Translations under genes and position numbers: made by a program | Part shown: in pieces, positions 48,648 through 56,907 of the stretch | Layout: each line of letters starts with the position of its first letter | Position numbering within the stretch: the stretch's first letter is position 1 | Notes under the pieces: generated by a model | Seen by the model: only the letters and a program-made list of their open reading frames with translations | Told to the model about the DNA's origin: nothing | The model's database searches: none | Assembly (NCBI RefSeq): GCF_025567165.1 | Contig: NZ_JAOQKC010000001.1 | Coordinates: 186,001-250,000, forward strand | Origin: Laedolimicola ammoniilytica | GTDB taxonomy: Bacteria; Bacillota; Clostridia; Lachnospirales; Lachnospiraceae | Reading direction: 5' to 3' | DNA: 64,000 bases

Positions 48648-48682
48648 AAAGGACACTTCCTATCCCGGAGGTGTCCTTTTTT
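48648..48682. terminator. Terminator after the Rpn gene (copy 2), shared with lacI-type gene
   Basis: AAAGGACACTTCC (48648-48660) with GGAGGTGTCCTTTT (48667-48680). On the minus strand it can also end the LacI-family transcript. Confidence 0.9.
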
Positions 48683-48688
48683 ACAAGA

Positions 48689-49711
48689 CTATTTCCTGGG
48701 TGCCGCACAGCTCTCCCGTACCGCCAGATAGAATGGAAGGGAAATCTTCATGGGCAGATGATGTCCGCCCTGAATACGGTCAATTAAAATCTTGGCGGCA
48801 GTCTGTCCCATTTCATCCAATGGCACATGAATCGTAGTAAGCATTGGTGAGAGATACTGCGCGGTATCAATATCGTCAATACTAATTACAGATACATCCG
48901 CAGGAATTTTGAATCCGGACTCCTGTAAAGCTCGCATGGCTCCGATGGCAGTCAGATCATTGGGGCAGAAGATGGCAGTCATGTCCTGCGTGCGGCTAAG
49001 CAGCGTCTTGGTGCCATTGTAGCCGCCCTCGGAAGAAAGCATCACATGGGAAATAAATTCATTGCGGATCGGAATATTGTGCTTGAGCAGAGTGGCCAGG
49101 TATCCGGTATAACGTTCTTCATTCTTCGTTTCGCCCACATAAGCGATCCGGGTATGCCCCAGTCCAATCAGGTATTCCAGAGCTGCCTCCGTGGCCTGAA
49201 GGCTTTCGCAAAGCACCTGATCATATTTTGCATTTAAACTATTCAATCCGGCATAAATTACATAATTAAAATATTTCTTCAGGAAACTCAGCATAGGCTT
49301 ATCACACCGTCCGAGAACCGCCACGCCGTCTACCTGATTGTTTGTGATCAGATGAAAGGTAGTCGGATCCTGAATATCAATAGAAGTAAAAGAATACTTC
49401 AAAATATAATTCTGCTTGAAAGCCTCTTTCTCGATACTATGGGCCAGATGGGAAAAAAACGGATCCGTAATGGCATCTGGAGTTCTGGCAAAAAGACAGG
49501 CAATGGAACGGGAAGGTTCTGTCATAACAGAGGTCATGCCGTTTTTCAGATTTCTTGCGTTGGAATTGGGAATATAACCAGTGCGCCGTACAATTTCCCA
49601 GATACGATTCTGTACTTCTTTGCTTGCAACATTGGAATTCCCCTGATTGATAACGCGGGAGACGGTTGAGATAGAGACACCGGCTTCCTGAGCAATTTCT
49701 TTTAATGTCAT
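48689..49711 (-). CDS. LacI family transcription regulator
   Basis: A 340-residue repressor-type regulator. The N-terminal headpiece is TLKEIAQEAGVSISTVSRVINQ, followed by the hinge (YIPNSNARNLKNGM) and a periplasmic-binding-protein-like effector domain (DQVLCESLQATEAALEYLIGLGH; TAIFCPNDLTAIGAMRALQESG). It is divergent from the ABC/transketolase/LarA cluster and almost certainly controls it. The effector is probably the imported compound or a phosphorylated product. The minus-strand promoter TTGACT-17-TATTAT lies at 49842-49814. Confidence 0.94.
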   Translation of the reverse strand: MTLKEIAQEAGVSISTVSRVINQGNSNVASKEVQNRIWEIVRRTGYIPNSNARNLKNGMTSVMTEPSRSIACLFARTPDAITDPFFSHLAHSIEKEAFKQNYILKYSFTSIDIQDPTTFHLITNNQVDGVAVLGRCDKPMLSFLKKYFNYVIYAGLNSLNAKYDQVLCESLQATEAALEYLIGLGHTRIAYVGETKNEERYTGYLATLLKHNIPIRNEFISHVMLSSEGGYNGTKTLLSRTQDMTAIFCPNDLTAIGAMRALQESGFKIPADVSVISIDDIDTAQYLSPMLTTIHVPLDEMGQTAAKILIDRIQGGHHLPMKISLPFYLAVRESCAAPRK

Positions 49712-49813
49712 AAAAATCTCCTCTTCTGTAATGTCTGCGATTGCTTAATAAAACTCAAACTTCCCCCGGTAATATAAGGCGCGTCCAAGTTGAAAAAGAG
49801 AAGTGTTAGAACC

Positions 49814-49923
49814 ATAATATACAAAACAAATGAGAAAGTCAATAAATGGAAGTCAAGATCTGACATATTACACAAACGTTTGCGTAAAACCATGTTGATT
49901 ATGAGGTGAAAATAAACTAAAAT
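49814..49923. promoter_or_regulatory. Divergent promoters with LacI-type operator
   Basis: Minus strand: TTGACT (49842-49837), 17 bp, TATTAT (49819-49814) for the regulator. Plus strand: TTGATT (49895-49900), 17 bp, TAAAAT (49918-49923) for the cluster. Between them CAAACGTTTG (49873-49882) is a palindrome with the CG centre typical of LacI-family operators. Confidence 0.75.
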
Positions 49924-49973
49924 AAAGGCACGGAGAGGTGTAAAAACTATAAAATGTACAAGGAGGACAAGAA

Positions 49974-51098
49974 ATGAAAAGGTTAGTTGCACTGTTACTT
50001 ACAGCGACCATGATTGCCAGCCTGGCAGCGTGTGGAGGAGCGAAAGAATCGGAGACCACAGACACAGCGACAGCTACCACAGAGCAGGGGGAAAGCTCTG
50101 AAGCAGCAGAAGATGTGGATGATACAGTCTATGATATCAAGGTGAGCGGACATCCATATATTCACGCATTGCCGAGCGTATATGCGATCGAGCAGGGATA
50201 CTTTAAATGCGAGGATCCGACTGTGGACATGTATTCTGGCGGCCCGGTTCAGAACGAGGCTATCGCTTCCGGTGCATGGGATGTGGGAACCACAGGTACC
50301 GGCGGTATCGTACTGGGAGCTGTTGGCTATAACCTGAAAGCAATTGGGTTTACGGCACCGGATGAAAACACCGTAGACCTTTGGGTACGTCCGGACAGCC
50401 CGCTTGCAAAGTGTACGCCGGACGAGATGGGTGTATACGGAACAGCGGACGACTGGAAGGGTCTGACCGTTCTTTGCGCGACAGGTACATCCTGTCACAT
50501 GATGCTGATTGGACTTCTGGAGCATCTGGGCCTGACAGAAGACGATATCAATCTGATTGATACCTCTGTTGCAGATTCCTATGCGGCGTTCAAAGCAGGA
50601 ACCGGTGATGTGGTTGCGCTGTGGTCTCCGTTTGGTTTCCAGGCAGAGGAAGATACCGATTGGGTAAAGGTAGCCAACGCAGTAGGACTTGGAATTACCC
50701 AGCCGTGTGTTATCGTAGCTACAGAGGACGCTATCCAGAATGACTGGGACGGCGTATATGCATACCTGAAGGCTTATTTAAAGGCAGCGACCGAGTTGAA
50801 CGCAGATCCGGAAGGAACCGCACAGATGCTGTATGACTTTGAAGAGGAGCAGGGCATCAGCTTAAGCGAGACAGCAGCTGTGAAGGAAGTAGAGAACAGA
50901 CCGTTCGCGTCCATCGAGAGAAATGAAGAGCTCTTTACCGTAAGAGATGACGGTGGATGCGAGGCAAATGATATCCTGCTGGTATTCGCAGAGTTCTTCG
51001 AGGGCCAGGGCAAGATTTCCCAGGATGACCTGAACAAGCTTCGCGAAAATGGCATGGTAGACACCAGCTTCATGGAAGCATATATGAGCGGAAAATAG
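49974..51098 (+). CDS. SsuA/TauA-like substrate-binding lipoprotein
   Basis: A 374-residue lipoprotein with lipobox ASLAACGGA (Cys 20), a Thr/Glu-rich linker, and a domain of the nitrate/sulfonate/taurine binding class (PF09084/13379-like): HALPSVYAIEQGYFKCEDPTVD, AIASGAWDVGTTGTGG and AVGLGITQPCVIVATEDA. It is the first gene of the LacI-controlled cluster and delivers substrate to the double permease. The family binds taurine, alkanesulfonates, nitrate, pyrimidines and other small molecules, so the ligand is not fixed by homology. A strong AGGAGG precedes the ATG. Confidence 0.9.
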   Translation: MKRLVALLLTATMIASLAACGGAKESETTDTATATTEQGESSEAAEDVDDTVYDIKVSGHPYIHALPSVYAIEQGYFKCEDPTVDMYSGGPVQNEAIASGAWDVGTTGTGGIVLGAVGYNLKAIGFTAPDENTVDLWVRPDSPLAKCTPDEMGVYGTADDWKGLTVLCATGTSCHMMLIGLLEHLGLTEDDINLIDTSVADSYAAFKAGTGDVVALWSPFGFQAEEDTDWVKVANAVGLGITQPCVIVATEDAIQNDWDGVYAYLKAYLKAATELNADPEGTAQMLYDFEEEQGISLSETAAVKEVENRPFASIERNEELFTVRDDGGCEANDILLVFAEFFEGQGKISQDDLNKLRENGMVDTSFMEAYMSGK

Positions 51099-51203
51099 AA
51101 TAAGAGCTTGCAGAATGTAACATGACATAAGTAGAGAAGGGTAGTATAGATGGCAGTTTGTACTGCCCTTCTTCTGACTTATTTACATAATGGAGAGAGG
51201 TAT

Positions 51204-52049
51204 ATGAGCGATAAATCGAAAGAAATTTCAACAGAGGTCGCCAATTCCATTCTGATAGAAGCAAAGGCCAAACGGAAAGAAAACCGACAGCTCCTGTTGA
51301 TATCTACCATCAGCGTGCTGGTATTTCTGGGGATTTGGGAATTGGCTGTTCGTATAGGATGGATCGACAGTAAATATCTGTGCGCGCCCACTACAGTAGT
51401 AAAAACATTCATACAGAAATTATCGGATCCGAAACCGGACGGAGCGGTGCTGGGTGTTCATATTATAACCAGTCTGAAGCTGGTTCTGGTAGGGTACTGC
51501 AGCGCGGTTATTGTGGGCGTTCCGCTGGGACTAATCATGGGTTATTATCATACCTTTGATAAGCTGGTATCTCCGATTTTTGAAATCATTCGACCGATTC
51601 CGCCTATCGCGTGGATTCCGCTGTCAATTATCTGGCTGGGAGTCGGAACGACGGCAAAAGCCTTTATTATTTTCCTGGCAGCGTTTGTTCCCTGTGTCAT
51701 CAATTCTCATACCGGCATCAAGCTGACGCCGGCCGTATATCTGAATGTGGCCAAGACGTCAGGAGCCAGCAGGTGGGAGATTTTCTGGACTGTCAGCAAA
51801 AATTACGCCATGCCGCTGGCCTTTACCGGCATACAGGTAGCCTTGGGAAATGCATGGTCCACGTTAGTTGCGTCGGAGCTTCTGGCAGCTACGGCAGGTC
51901 TGGGCTATATGATTCAGCAGGGCCGTTCCCTTGTCAGACCTGACATTATCATCGTAGGAATGCTTACCATTGGCGTAATCGGAGCTATTCTGACGACGCT
52001 GTTGTCCAAGCTGGAAAATCATGTTGTGAAATGGAGGAGCAGAGGATGA
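51204..52049 (+). CDS. SsuC/TauC-like ABC permease 1
   Basis: A 281-residue permease of the sulfonate/nitrate/taurine type with about six membrane spans. The EAA-type cytoplasmic loop is VAKTSGASRWEIFWTVSKNYAMPLAFTGIQ, preceded by RPIPPIAWIPLSIIWLGVG. ATG 51204 after GGAGAGAGG is preferred to an upstream in-frame start at 51150. Its end overlaps the second permease gene (ATGA). Two different permeases imply a heterodimeric channel. Confidence 0.92.
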   Translation: MSDKSKEISTEVANSILIEAKAKRKENRQLLLISTISVLVFLGIWELAVRIGWIDSKYLCAPTTVVKTFIQKLSDPKPDGAVLGVHIITSLKLVLVGYCSAVIVGVPLGLIMGYYHTFDKLVSPIFEIIRPIPPIAWIPLSIIWLGVGTTAKAFIIFLAAFVPCVINSHTGIKLTPAVYLNVAKTSGASRWEIFWTVSKNYAMPLAFTGIQVALGNAWSTLVASELLAATAGLGYMIQQGRSLVRPDIIIVGMLTIGVIGAILTTLLSKLENHVVKWRSRG

Positions 52050-52819
52050 AAAAGAATCGTTCGCAGGCACGGGATATCATGCTTTCCACTCTGTCTATCC
52101 TGGGACTGATTGTTGTCTGGTTTCTCGTGTCAAACAGTAAGCCGGATTTCTTTCCGACGCCTATGGCGACCATTGAACGTTTTATAAAACTGATTGAAAA
52201 ACCGGTTATGAAAATTTCGATTCTGGGACATATATTTGCCAGTCTGAAGAGAGTTATGCTTGCGCTGATTGCAGCTATTATTCTCGGGGTTGGAATCGGA
52301 CTGGTTATGGGCTGGAATAAAAAAGTAAGAGCGGCTATTAACCCGATTCTGATGGCGTTGCGTCCGATCCCGCCAATTGCGTGGATTCCGCTTATCATCC
52401 TGCTGTTTGGTATCGGAGAGTTCCCGAAGGTACTTCTGGTATTTATCGGAGCATTTTTCCCGATTGTTATGAACACTATGTCAGGTGTTTCACTGGTAGA
52501 CGATATGTATCTGAAGGTTGGAAAGATTTACAAGGCCAATACCTGGCAGATGCTGAGGCATGTGGTATTTCCTGCAGCTATGCCGGCGATTCTGGCGGGT
52601 ATCAAGATCGCTATCAGTTCCGGATGGATGGTAGTGGTAGCGGCAGAAATGCTGTCCAGTAAATCCGGACTGGGATTTTTGATTAACCGTGGACGTGACA
52701 GCTATGATGTGGCCCTGATTATGGTAGCCATGATTCTGATCGGCGTGGTAGGAGCCCTGTTAAGCGCCGTATTTACACTTATTGAAAGGAAATTATGCGG
52801 ATGGATGAGCAAAGAATAG
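52046..52819 (+). CDS. SsuC/TauC-like ABC permease 2
   Basis: A 257-residue paralogue of the permease upstream. It has RPIPPIAWIPLIILLFGIG and the coupling loop VGKIYKANTWQMLRHVVFPAAMPAILAGI. ATG 52046 follows GGAGGAGCAGAGG and overlaps the previous gene by 4 bases; the next ATPase gene begins inside its end. The conserved pair of permeases suggests the duplication is functional rather than recent. Confidence 0.92.
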   Translation: MKKNRSQARDIMLSTLSILGLIVVWFLVSNSKPDFFPTPMATIERFIKLIEKPVMKISILGHIFASLKRVMLALIAAIILGVGIGLVMGWNKKVRAAINPILMALRPIPPIAWIPLIILLFGIGEFPKVLLVFIGAFFPIVMNTMSGVSLVDDMYLKVGKIYKANTWQMLRHVVFPAAMPAILAGIKIAISSGWMVVVAAEMLSSKSGLGFLINRGRDSYDVALIMVAMILIGVVGALLSAVFTLIERKLCGWMSKE

Positions 52820-53553
52820 TACAGGTTCGACTGGAAAATATATCCCGCTCCTTTGTATCCAGAAAGACAATTTTCGAAGCCGTTAATCATGTAAGCATTG
52901 ATGTATACAAAAACGAGTTTCTGGTTTTGCTGGGACCGGGACAGTGCGGTAAAACCGTTCTCCTGAATATGGTAAGTGGACTGGAGACGCCGACAGAGGG
53001 AAAAGTAGAATTTGTAGACAGTGATAAGACAGATTTGGGCTTTGTATTTCAGAAGACGGCAGTATTTCCGTGGAAAACCGTTATGGAAAATGTGGAAATG
53101 CCTTTGGAATTAAAGGGTGTTCCGAAAAAAGAACGCAGAGAGCGGGCACAGTATCTGATTGATCTGGTAGGCCTGCATGGATTCGAGAACGCACTTCCGA
53201 AGCAGCTTTCCGGAGGAATGAAACAGCGAGTGGGAATTGCGAGAGCCTATTGCAATAATCCGCAGGTACTGCTGATGGATGAGCCTTTTGGAGCGTTGGA
53301 CGCGCAGACCAGGTATCAGATGGAAGAAGAGATCTTACGCATCTGGGAGCAGGAAAAGAGAACGGTTATCTTTGTTACGAATAATATTGAGGAAGCCGTA
53401 TATCTGGCGGATCGGATTATTCTTCTGAGCGCTTGTCCGGCGACAGTAAAAGAGGTATATGAGATCGCATTGCCCAGACCGAGAGATTACGTGGATACAG
53501 AATTTTTGAAGATTCGTGAAGCGATAGAGGCAAATACAGACTTGGCGTTATAG
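52795..53553 (+). CDS. SsuB/TauB-like ABC ATPase 1 (canonical)
   Basis: A 252-residue nucleotide-binding subunit. Walker A is GPGQCGKT (Gln in the usual Ser/Ala position), signature is LSGGMKQRVGIARA, Walker B is VLLMDEPFGALD. ATG 52795 overlaps the permease stop; ATG 52801 is an alternative. It pairs with the next, degenerate ATPase. Confidence 0.92.
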   Translation: MRMDEQRIVQVRLENISRSFVSRKTIFEAVNHVSIDVYKNEFLVLLGPGQCGKTVLLNMVSGLETPTEGKVEFVDSDKTDLGFVFQKTAVFPWKTVMENVEMPLELKGVPKKERRERAQYLIDLVGLHGFENALPKQLSGGMKQRVGIARAYCNNPQVLLMDEPFGALDAQTRYQMEEEILRIWEQEKRTVIFVTNNIEEAVYLADRIILLSACPATVKEVYEIALPRPRDYVDTEFLKIREAIEANTDLAL

Positions 53554-53567
53554 ACAGGAGGTATATC

Positions 53568-54314
53568 ATGGAAAAACGAGAAGTGAAAGTCCAGGTAAAT
53601 CATCTGACAAAGCGCTTTGGTGATTTGCTGGTATTAGACGATATCTCATTTGAGATCAACAAGGGAGAGTTTGTCTGCATTGTAGGTCCTACTGGCTGTG
53701 GAAAGACAACATTTTTGAATCTTCTGACAGGGCTTCTGGAGCCTACAGAGGGAGAAATTCTGATTGACGGAGAGCGTGCGGATCCGAAGAAGCACAGCAT
53801 TTCATTTGTATTTCAGGAGCCCTCGGCTTTTCCGTGGCTGACGGCTCAGCAGAACATCGAATACGGCCTGAGAATCAAGAAGAAACCGGAACAGGAAATT
53901 GTTTCACAGCGCGAGAAAATTATCGGCCTGTTAGGTCTGGAAAAATATAGAGACGCTTATCCGCATGAAATGTCAGTCAGCATGGAGCAGAGAGTGGTTA
54001 TCGGACGTGCCTTCGCGTTGAATCCGGATCTGCTTCTGATGGACGAACCCTATGGACAGATGGACATCAAGATGCGCTATTATCTGGAAGACGAGGTTAT
54101 CCGGCTCTGGCAGGCGACGGGAAGCACAGTACTTTTTATCACGCATAATCTGGAAGAGGCGACTTACCTGGCAGAGCGTGTACTAATACTGACGAACAAA
54201 CCTGCGAAAATTAAGACGAGTATTGATGTGGATCTGCCCAGACCGCGACAGATTGCGGATCCGAAGTTTATTGAAATCCGAAAAGAAATTACCGATATGA
54301 TCAAGTGGTGGTAG
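53568..54314 (+). CDS. SsuB/TauB-like ABC ATPase 2 (degenerate signature)
   Basis: A 248-residue second nucleotide-binding subunit. Walker A is intact (GPTGCGKTT), Walker B is LLLMDEPYGQMD, but the LSGGQ signature is replaced by MSVSMEQRVVIGRA, losing both glycines, and the D-loop reads GQMD instead of GALD. In heterodimeric ABC proteins such a change leaves one of the two ATP sites inactive. Strong GGAGG precedes the ATG; it is separate from ATPase 1 by only 14 bases. Confidence 0.9.
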   Translation: MEKREVKVQVNHLTKRFGDLLVLDDISFEINKGEFVCIVGPTGCGKTTFLNLLTGLLEPTEGEILIDGERADPKKHSISFVFQEPSAFPWLTAQQNIEYGLRIKKKPEQEIVSQREKIIGLLGLEKYRDAYPHEMSVSMEQRVVIGRAFALNPDLLLMDEPYGQMDIKMRYYLEDEVIRLWQATGSTVLFITHNLEEATYLAERVLILTNKPAKIKTSIDVDLPRPRQIADPKFIEIRKEITDMIKWW

Positions 54315-54326
54315 AAAGGAGCAGTT

Positions 54327-55124
54327 ATGAAAAATCTGAAGGACAAGGTTGTATTTATTACAGGCGGCGCCCGTGGACTGGGTTATGCTATGGCAGAGAA
54401 ATTCGCGGCAGAGGGCGCGAAAATTGTGATTGGTGATATTCAGGAAGCCCTTGCGATGGAATCAGCAGAGAAGATTCAGAAAGAATTCGGTGTGGAAACC
54501 TATGCGTTCCAGATGGATGTTACCAGCGTAGAGAATATCAAGGCTGCATTTGCAAAGGTGAAAGAGCACTTCGGAAAACTGGATGTACAGGTCAATTGTG
54601 CGGGAATTCAGATTCGCTGCCCGTCTAAGGAATTCACAGAGGAAAACTGGGATAAGCTGATGAACGTGAATCTGAAGGGCGTATTCTTCTGCTGTCAGCA
54701 GGCAGCTCTCTTGATGGGCGACAGCGGCGGAGCCATCGTTAATATCTCCTCCGGAACATCCACGCAGACGACACCGGGACGCGCGCCTTATGTTATCTCC
54801 AAAGGCGGCGTAAACGCCATGACGGCAGTGCTTGCTTCGGAGTGGGCAGAGGACAGAAACGGGAAAAAGGCTATCCGTGTCAATGCGGTAGCGCCTGGCT
54901 GGATTCTGACTAATATGGTACAGGACGGCTATCGATTGGGTGTCGTATCTGAGAATCAGATTCTGGCAGCTGTTCCGTTCAAACGTCTGGCAAACCCGTC
55001 CGAGATCGCAGACGCAGTCGTATTCCTCGGCTCCGATGAGTCCAGCTATATCACAGGACAGACATTATTCGTAGACGGTGGCTGGAGCGCTCTGGGTATG
55101 CCGGCCATGGATCTGATTAAATAA
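54327..55124 (+). CDS. Short-chain dehydrogenase/reductase
   Basis: A 265-residue classical SDR, cytoplasmic. The NAD(P) motif is TGGARGLG, NCAGIQ is the NNAG-type strand, and the catalytic residues are Ser in NISSGTS and the YVISK pair. C-terminal TGQTLFVDGGWSALG is typical. An Asp in IGDIQEA after beta-2 suggests NAD rather than NADP. It resembles gluconate 5-dehydrogenase/sorbitol dehydrogenase-type SDRs of sugar catabolism, but the substrate is not established. It follows the transporter by 12 bases and precedes the transketolase genes. Confidence 0.9.
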   Translation: MKNLKDKVVFITGGARGLGYAMAEKFAAEGAKIVIGDIQEALAMESAEKIQKEFGVETYAFQMDVTSVENIKAAFAKVKEHFGKLDVQVNCAGIQIRCPSKEFTEENWDKLMNVNLKGVFFCCQQAALLMGDSGGAIVNISSGTSTQTTPGRAPYVISKGGVNAMTAVLASEWAEDRNGKKAIRVNAVAPGWILTNMVQDGYRLGVVSENQILAAVPFKRLANPSEIADAVVFLGSDESSYITGQTLFVDGGWSALGMPAMDLIK

Positions 55125-55140
55125 GGAGGGAAGCAGGATT

Positions 55141-55965
55141 ATGAAATTAGCTTATTCTTCAGAAGAATTGAAAAAGACCGCCAATGATATTCGCATCAAT
55201 ATCGTGGAGAGTATCCATTGCGGCGGCTCCGGACATCCGGGCGGCTCCCTGTCCATAGCGGAAATGATGGCCGTATTGTATTTCCACGAGATGGATGTGG
55301 ACGAGAAAAATCCGAAATGGGAGGATCGGGATCGATTCGTGCTTTCCAAAGGTCATGCGGCACCCGCTTATTACGCGGCGCTTGCGGAGCGAGGCTATTT
55401 TGATAAAGAGGTACTGAAAACCCTGCGCCATATTGACAGCATTTTACAGGGACATCCGGATATGAAGAAGGTTCCGGGCGTAGATATGTCCACAGGTTCT
55501 CTGGGACAGGGAATCTCCGCAGCGGCAGGTATGGCCCGCTTTGCGAAACAGACCGGAAAAGGCTTCCGTGTATACAGCATTCTGGGCGATGGCGAGATCC
55601 AGGAAGGCCAGGTATGGGAAGCGGTTATGAGCGCAGGTCACTTTAAGCTGGATAATCTGACGGCATTTCTGGATAACAACGATCTGCAGATCGATGGCCA
55701 TGTGAGTGCGGAAATGTCGGTGTATCCGATTCGGGAAAAATTCGAAGCCTTTGGCTGGAATGTGGTAGAGGCCGACGGCCATGATGTGGATGAACTGGTG
55801 GAAGCTGTAGCGAAGGCGAAAGCCTGCGAAGGAAAACCGACCCTGATCTGGTGCAAAACCGTGAAAGGAAAAGGCGTATCCTTCATGGAAAATCAGGTGG
55901 GCTGGCACGGTGGAGCCATCAACGATGAACAGTATGAGACTGCAATGAAAGAGTTAAAGGGGTGA
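55141..55965 (+). CDS. Transketolase, N-terminal subunit
   Basis: The TPP-binding half of a split transketolase, 274 residues. HCGGSGHPGGSLSIAEMMAVLYF, SKGHAAPAYYAAL and the TPP/Mg motif GDGEIQEGQVWEAVMSAGH...NN are present. Together with the next gene it forms an active enzyme that transfers a two-carbon unit from a ketose to an aldose. Split transketolases are frequent in Firmicutes in dedicated catabolic clusters, for example for apulose-4-phosphate and 6-deoxy-6-sulfofructose. No kinase accompanies it here. Confidence 0.94.
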   Translation: MKLAYSSEELKKTANDIRINIVESIHCGGSGHPGGSLSIAEMMAVLYFHEMDVDEKNPKWEDRDRFVLSKGHAAPAYYAALAERGYFDKEVLKTLRHIDSILQGHPDMKKVPGVDMSTGSLGQGISAAAGMARFAKQTGKGFRVYSILGDGEIQEGQVWEAVMSAGHFKLDNLTAFLDNNDLQIDGHVSAEMSVYPIREKFEAFGWNVVEADGHDVDELVEAVAKAKACEGKPTLIWCKTVKGKGVSFMENQVGWHGGAINDEQYETAMKELKG

Positions 55966-55970
55966 ACAGT

Positions 55971-56903
55971 ATGAATTCAACGAGAGAAGCATATGGACAG
56001 GCACTGGCAGAATTGGGTGAGAAGTATCCGATTTATGTATTTGACGCAGACCTGTCAAAAGCCACACAGACCGTTCATTTTGCCAAAAAATTCCCGGAGC
56101 GGTTTACGAACATGGGAATTGCGGAGTCGAATATGATAGGCTACGCGGCTGGCTACGCAGCTTGCGGCGCAACCGTATTTGCTAGCACTTTCGCGGAATT
56201 CGCAGCAGGAAGAGCCTACGATCAGATTCGCAATAGTGTGGCATATCCCCATCTGAACGTGAAAATCGCCGCGACCCACGGCGGTGTGTTGATCGGAGCA
56301 GACGGCGGTTCCCACCAGTGCGTGGAGGATCTGGCCCTGATGCGCGCCATCCCCGGAATGGTGGTTTTATGCCCGGCGGATACGGAGGAGACCAGACGCT
56401 GCGTAGAGGCAGCCATTCTGTATGACGGACCCGTCTATCTGCGTTTTGGCAGAATGGGAACCCCGGAAATCTATGAAAACGGAAAGACCTGTACCTTTGA
56501 AATTGGAAAAGGAACCGTGGTAGAGGATGGAACAGATGTAACACTCATTGCAGTGGGGGATATGGTAAGCCGCGCGGCAACGGCAGCAAAGAAACTCAAA
56601 GAAGAGGGAATTTCTGCAGCAGTCATCGATATGGCGTCTGTAAAACCCATCGACGAGGCGCTTGTGGTTGAATACGCGAAGAAGACCGGCTGTATCGTAA
56701 CAGCAGAGGATCACAATATTATGGGTGGACTTGGCGGAGCAGTCAGCGAGGTACTTGCGAAGCATCAGCCGGTTCCCCAGGAGATGGTAGGACTTCAGGA
56801 TCAGTTCGGACGTTCCGGAACCCCGGCGGATCTGGCGGAATATTACGGACTGACGGCGGAGAAGATTGTGGAAGCAGCGAAAAAGTGTATGCAGAGGAAA
56901 TAG
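55971..56903 (+). CDS. Transketolase, C-terminal subunit
   Basis: The pyrimidine-binding half plus C-terminal domain, 310 residues. Conserved are the cofactor-activating Glu in RFTNMGIAESNMIGYAAGYA, the TPP-pyrimidine segment AATHGGVLIGADGGSHQ and LRFGRMGTPEIY. It starts 5 bases after the N-terminal subunit (ATG 55971 with AAAGGGG). The substrate range of the heterodimer is likely set by this subunit's pocket, which I cannot read. Confidence 0.93.
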   Translation: MNSTREAYGQALAELGEKYPIYVFDADLSKATQTVHFAKKFPERFTNMGIAESNMIGYAAGYAACGATVFASTFAEFAAGRAYDQIRNSVAYPHLNVKIAATHGGVLIGADGGSHQCVEDLALMRAIPGMVVLCPADTEETRRCVEAAILYDGPVYLRFGRMGTPEIYENGKTCTFEIGKGTVVEDGTDVTLIAVGDMVSRAATAAKKLKEEGISAAVIDMASVKPIDEALVVEYAKKTGCIVTAEDHNIMGGLGGAVSEVLAKHQPVPQEMVGLQDQFGRSGTPADLAEYYGLTAEKIVEAAKKCMQRK

Positions 56904-56907
56904 GACT

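Noticed and set aside
49974..54314. Assignment of the ABC importer as a taurine or nitrate transporter
   Set aside because: The class binds many ligands and no taurine dioxygenase, sulfite reductase or nitrate genes are nearby; the substrate is left open.
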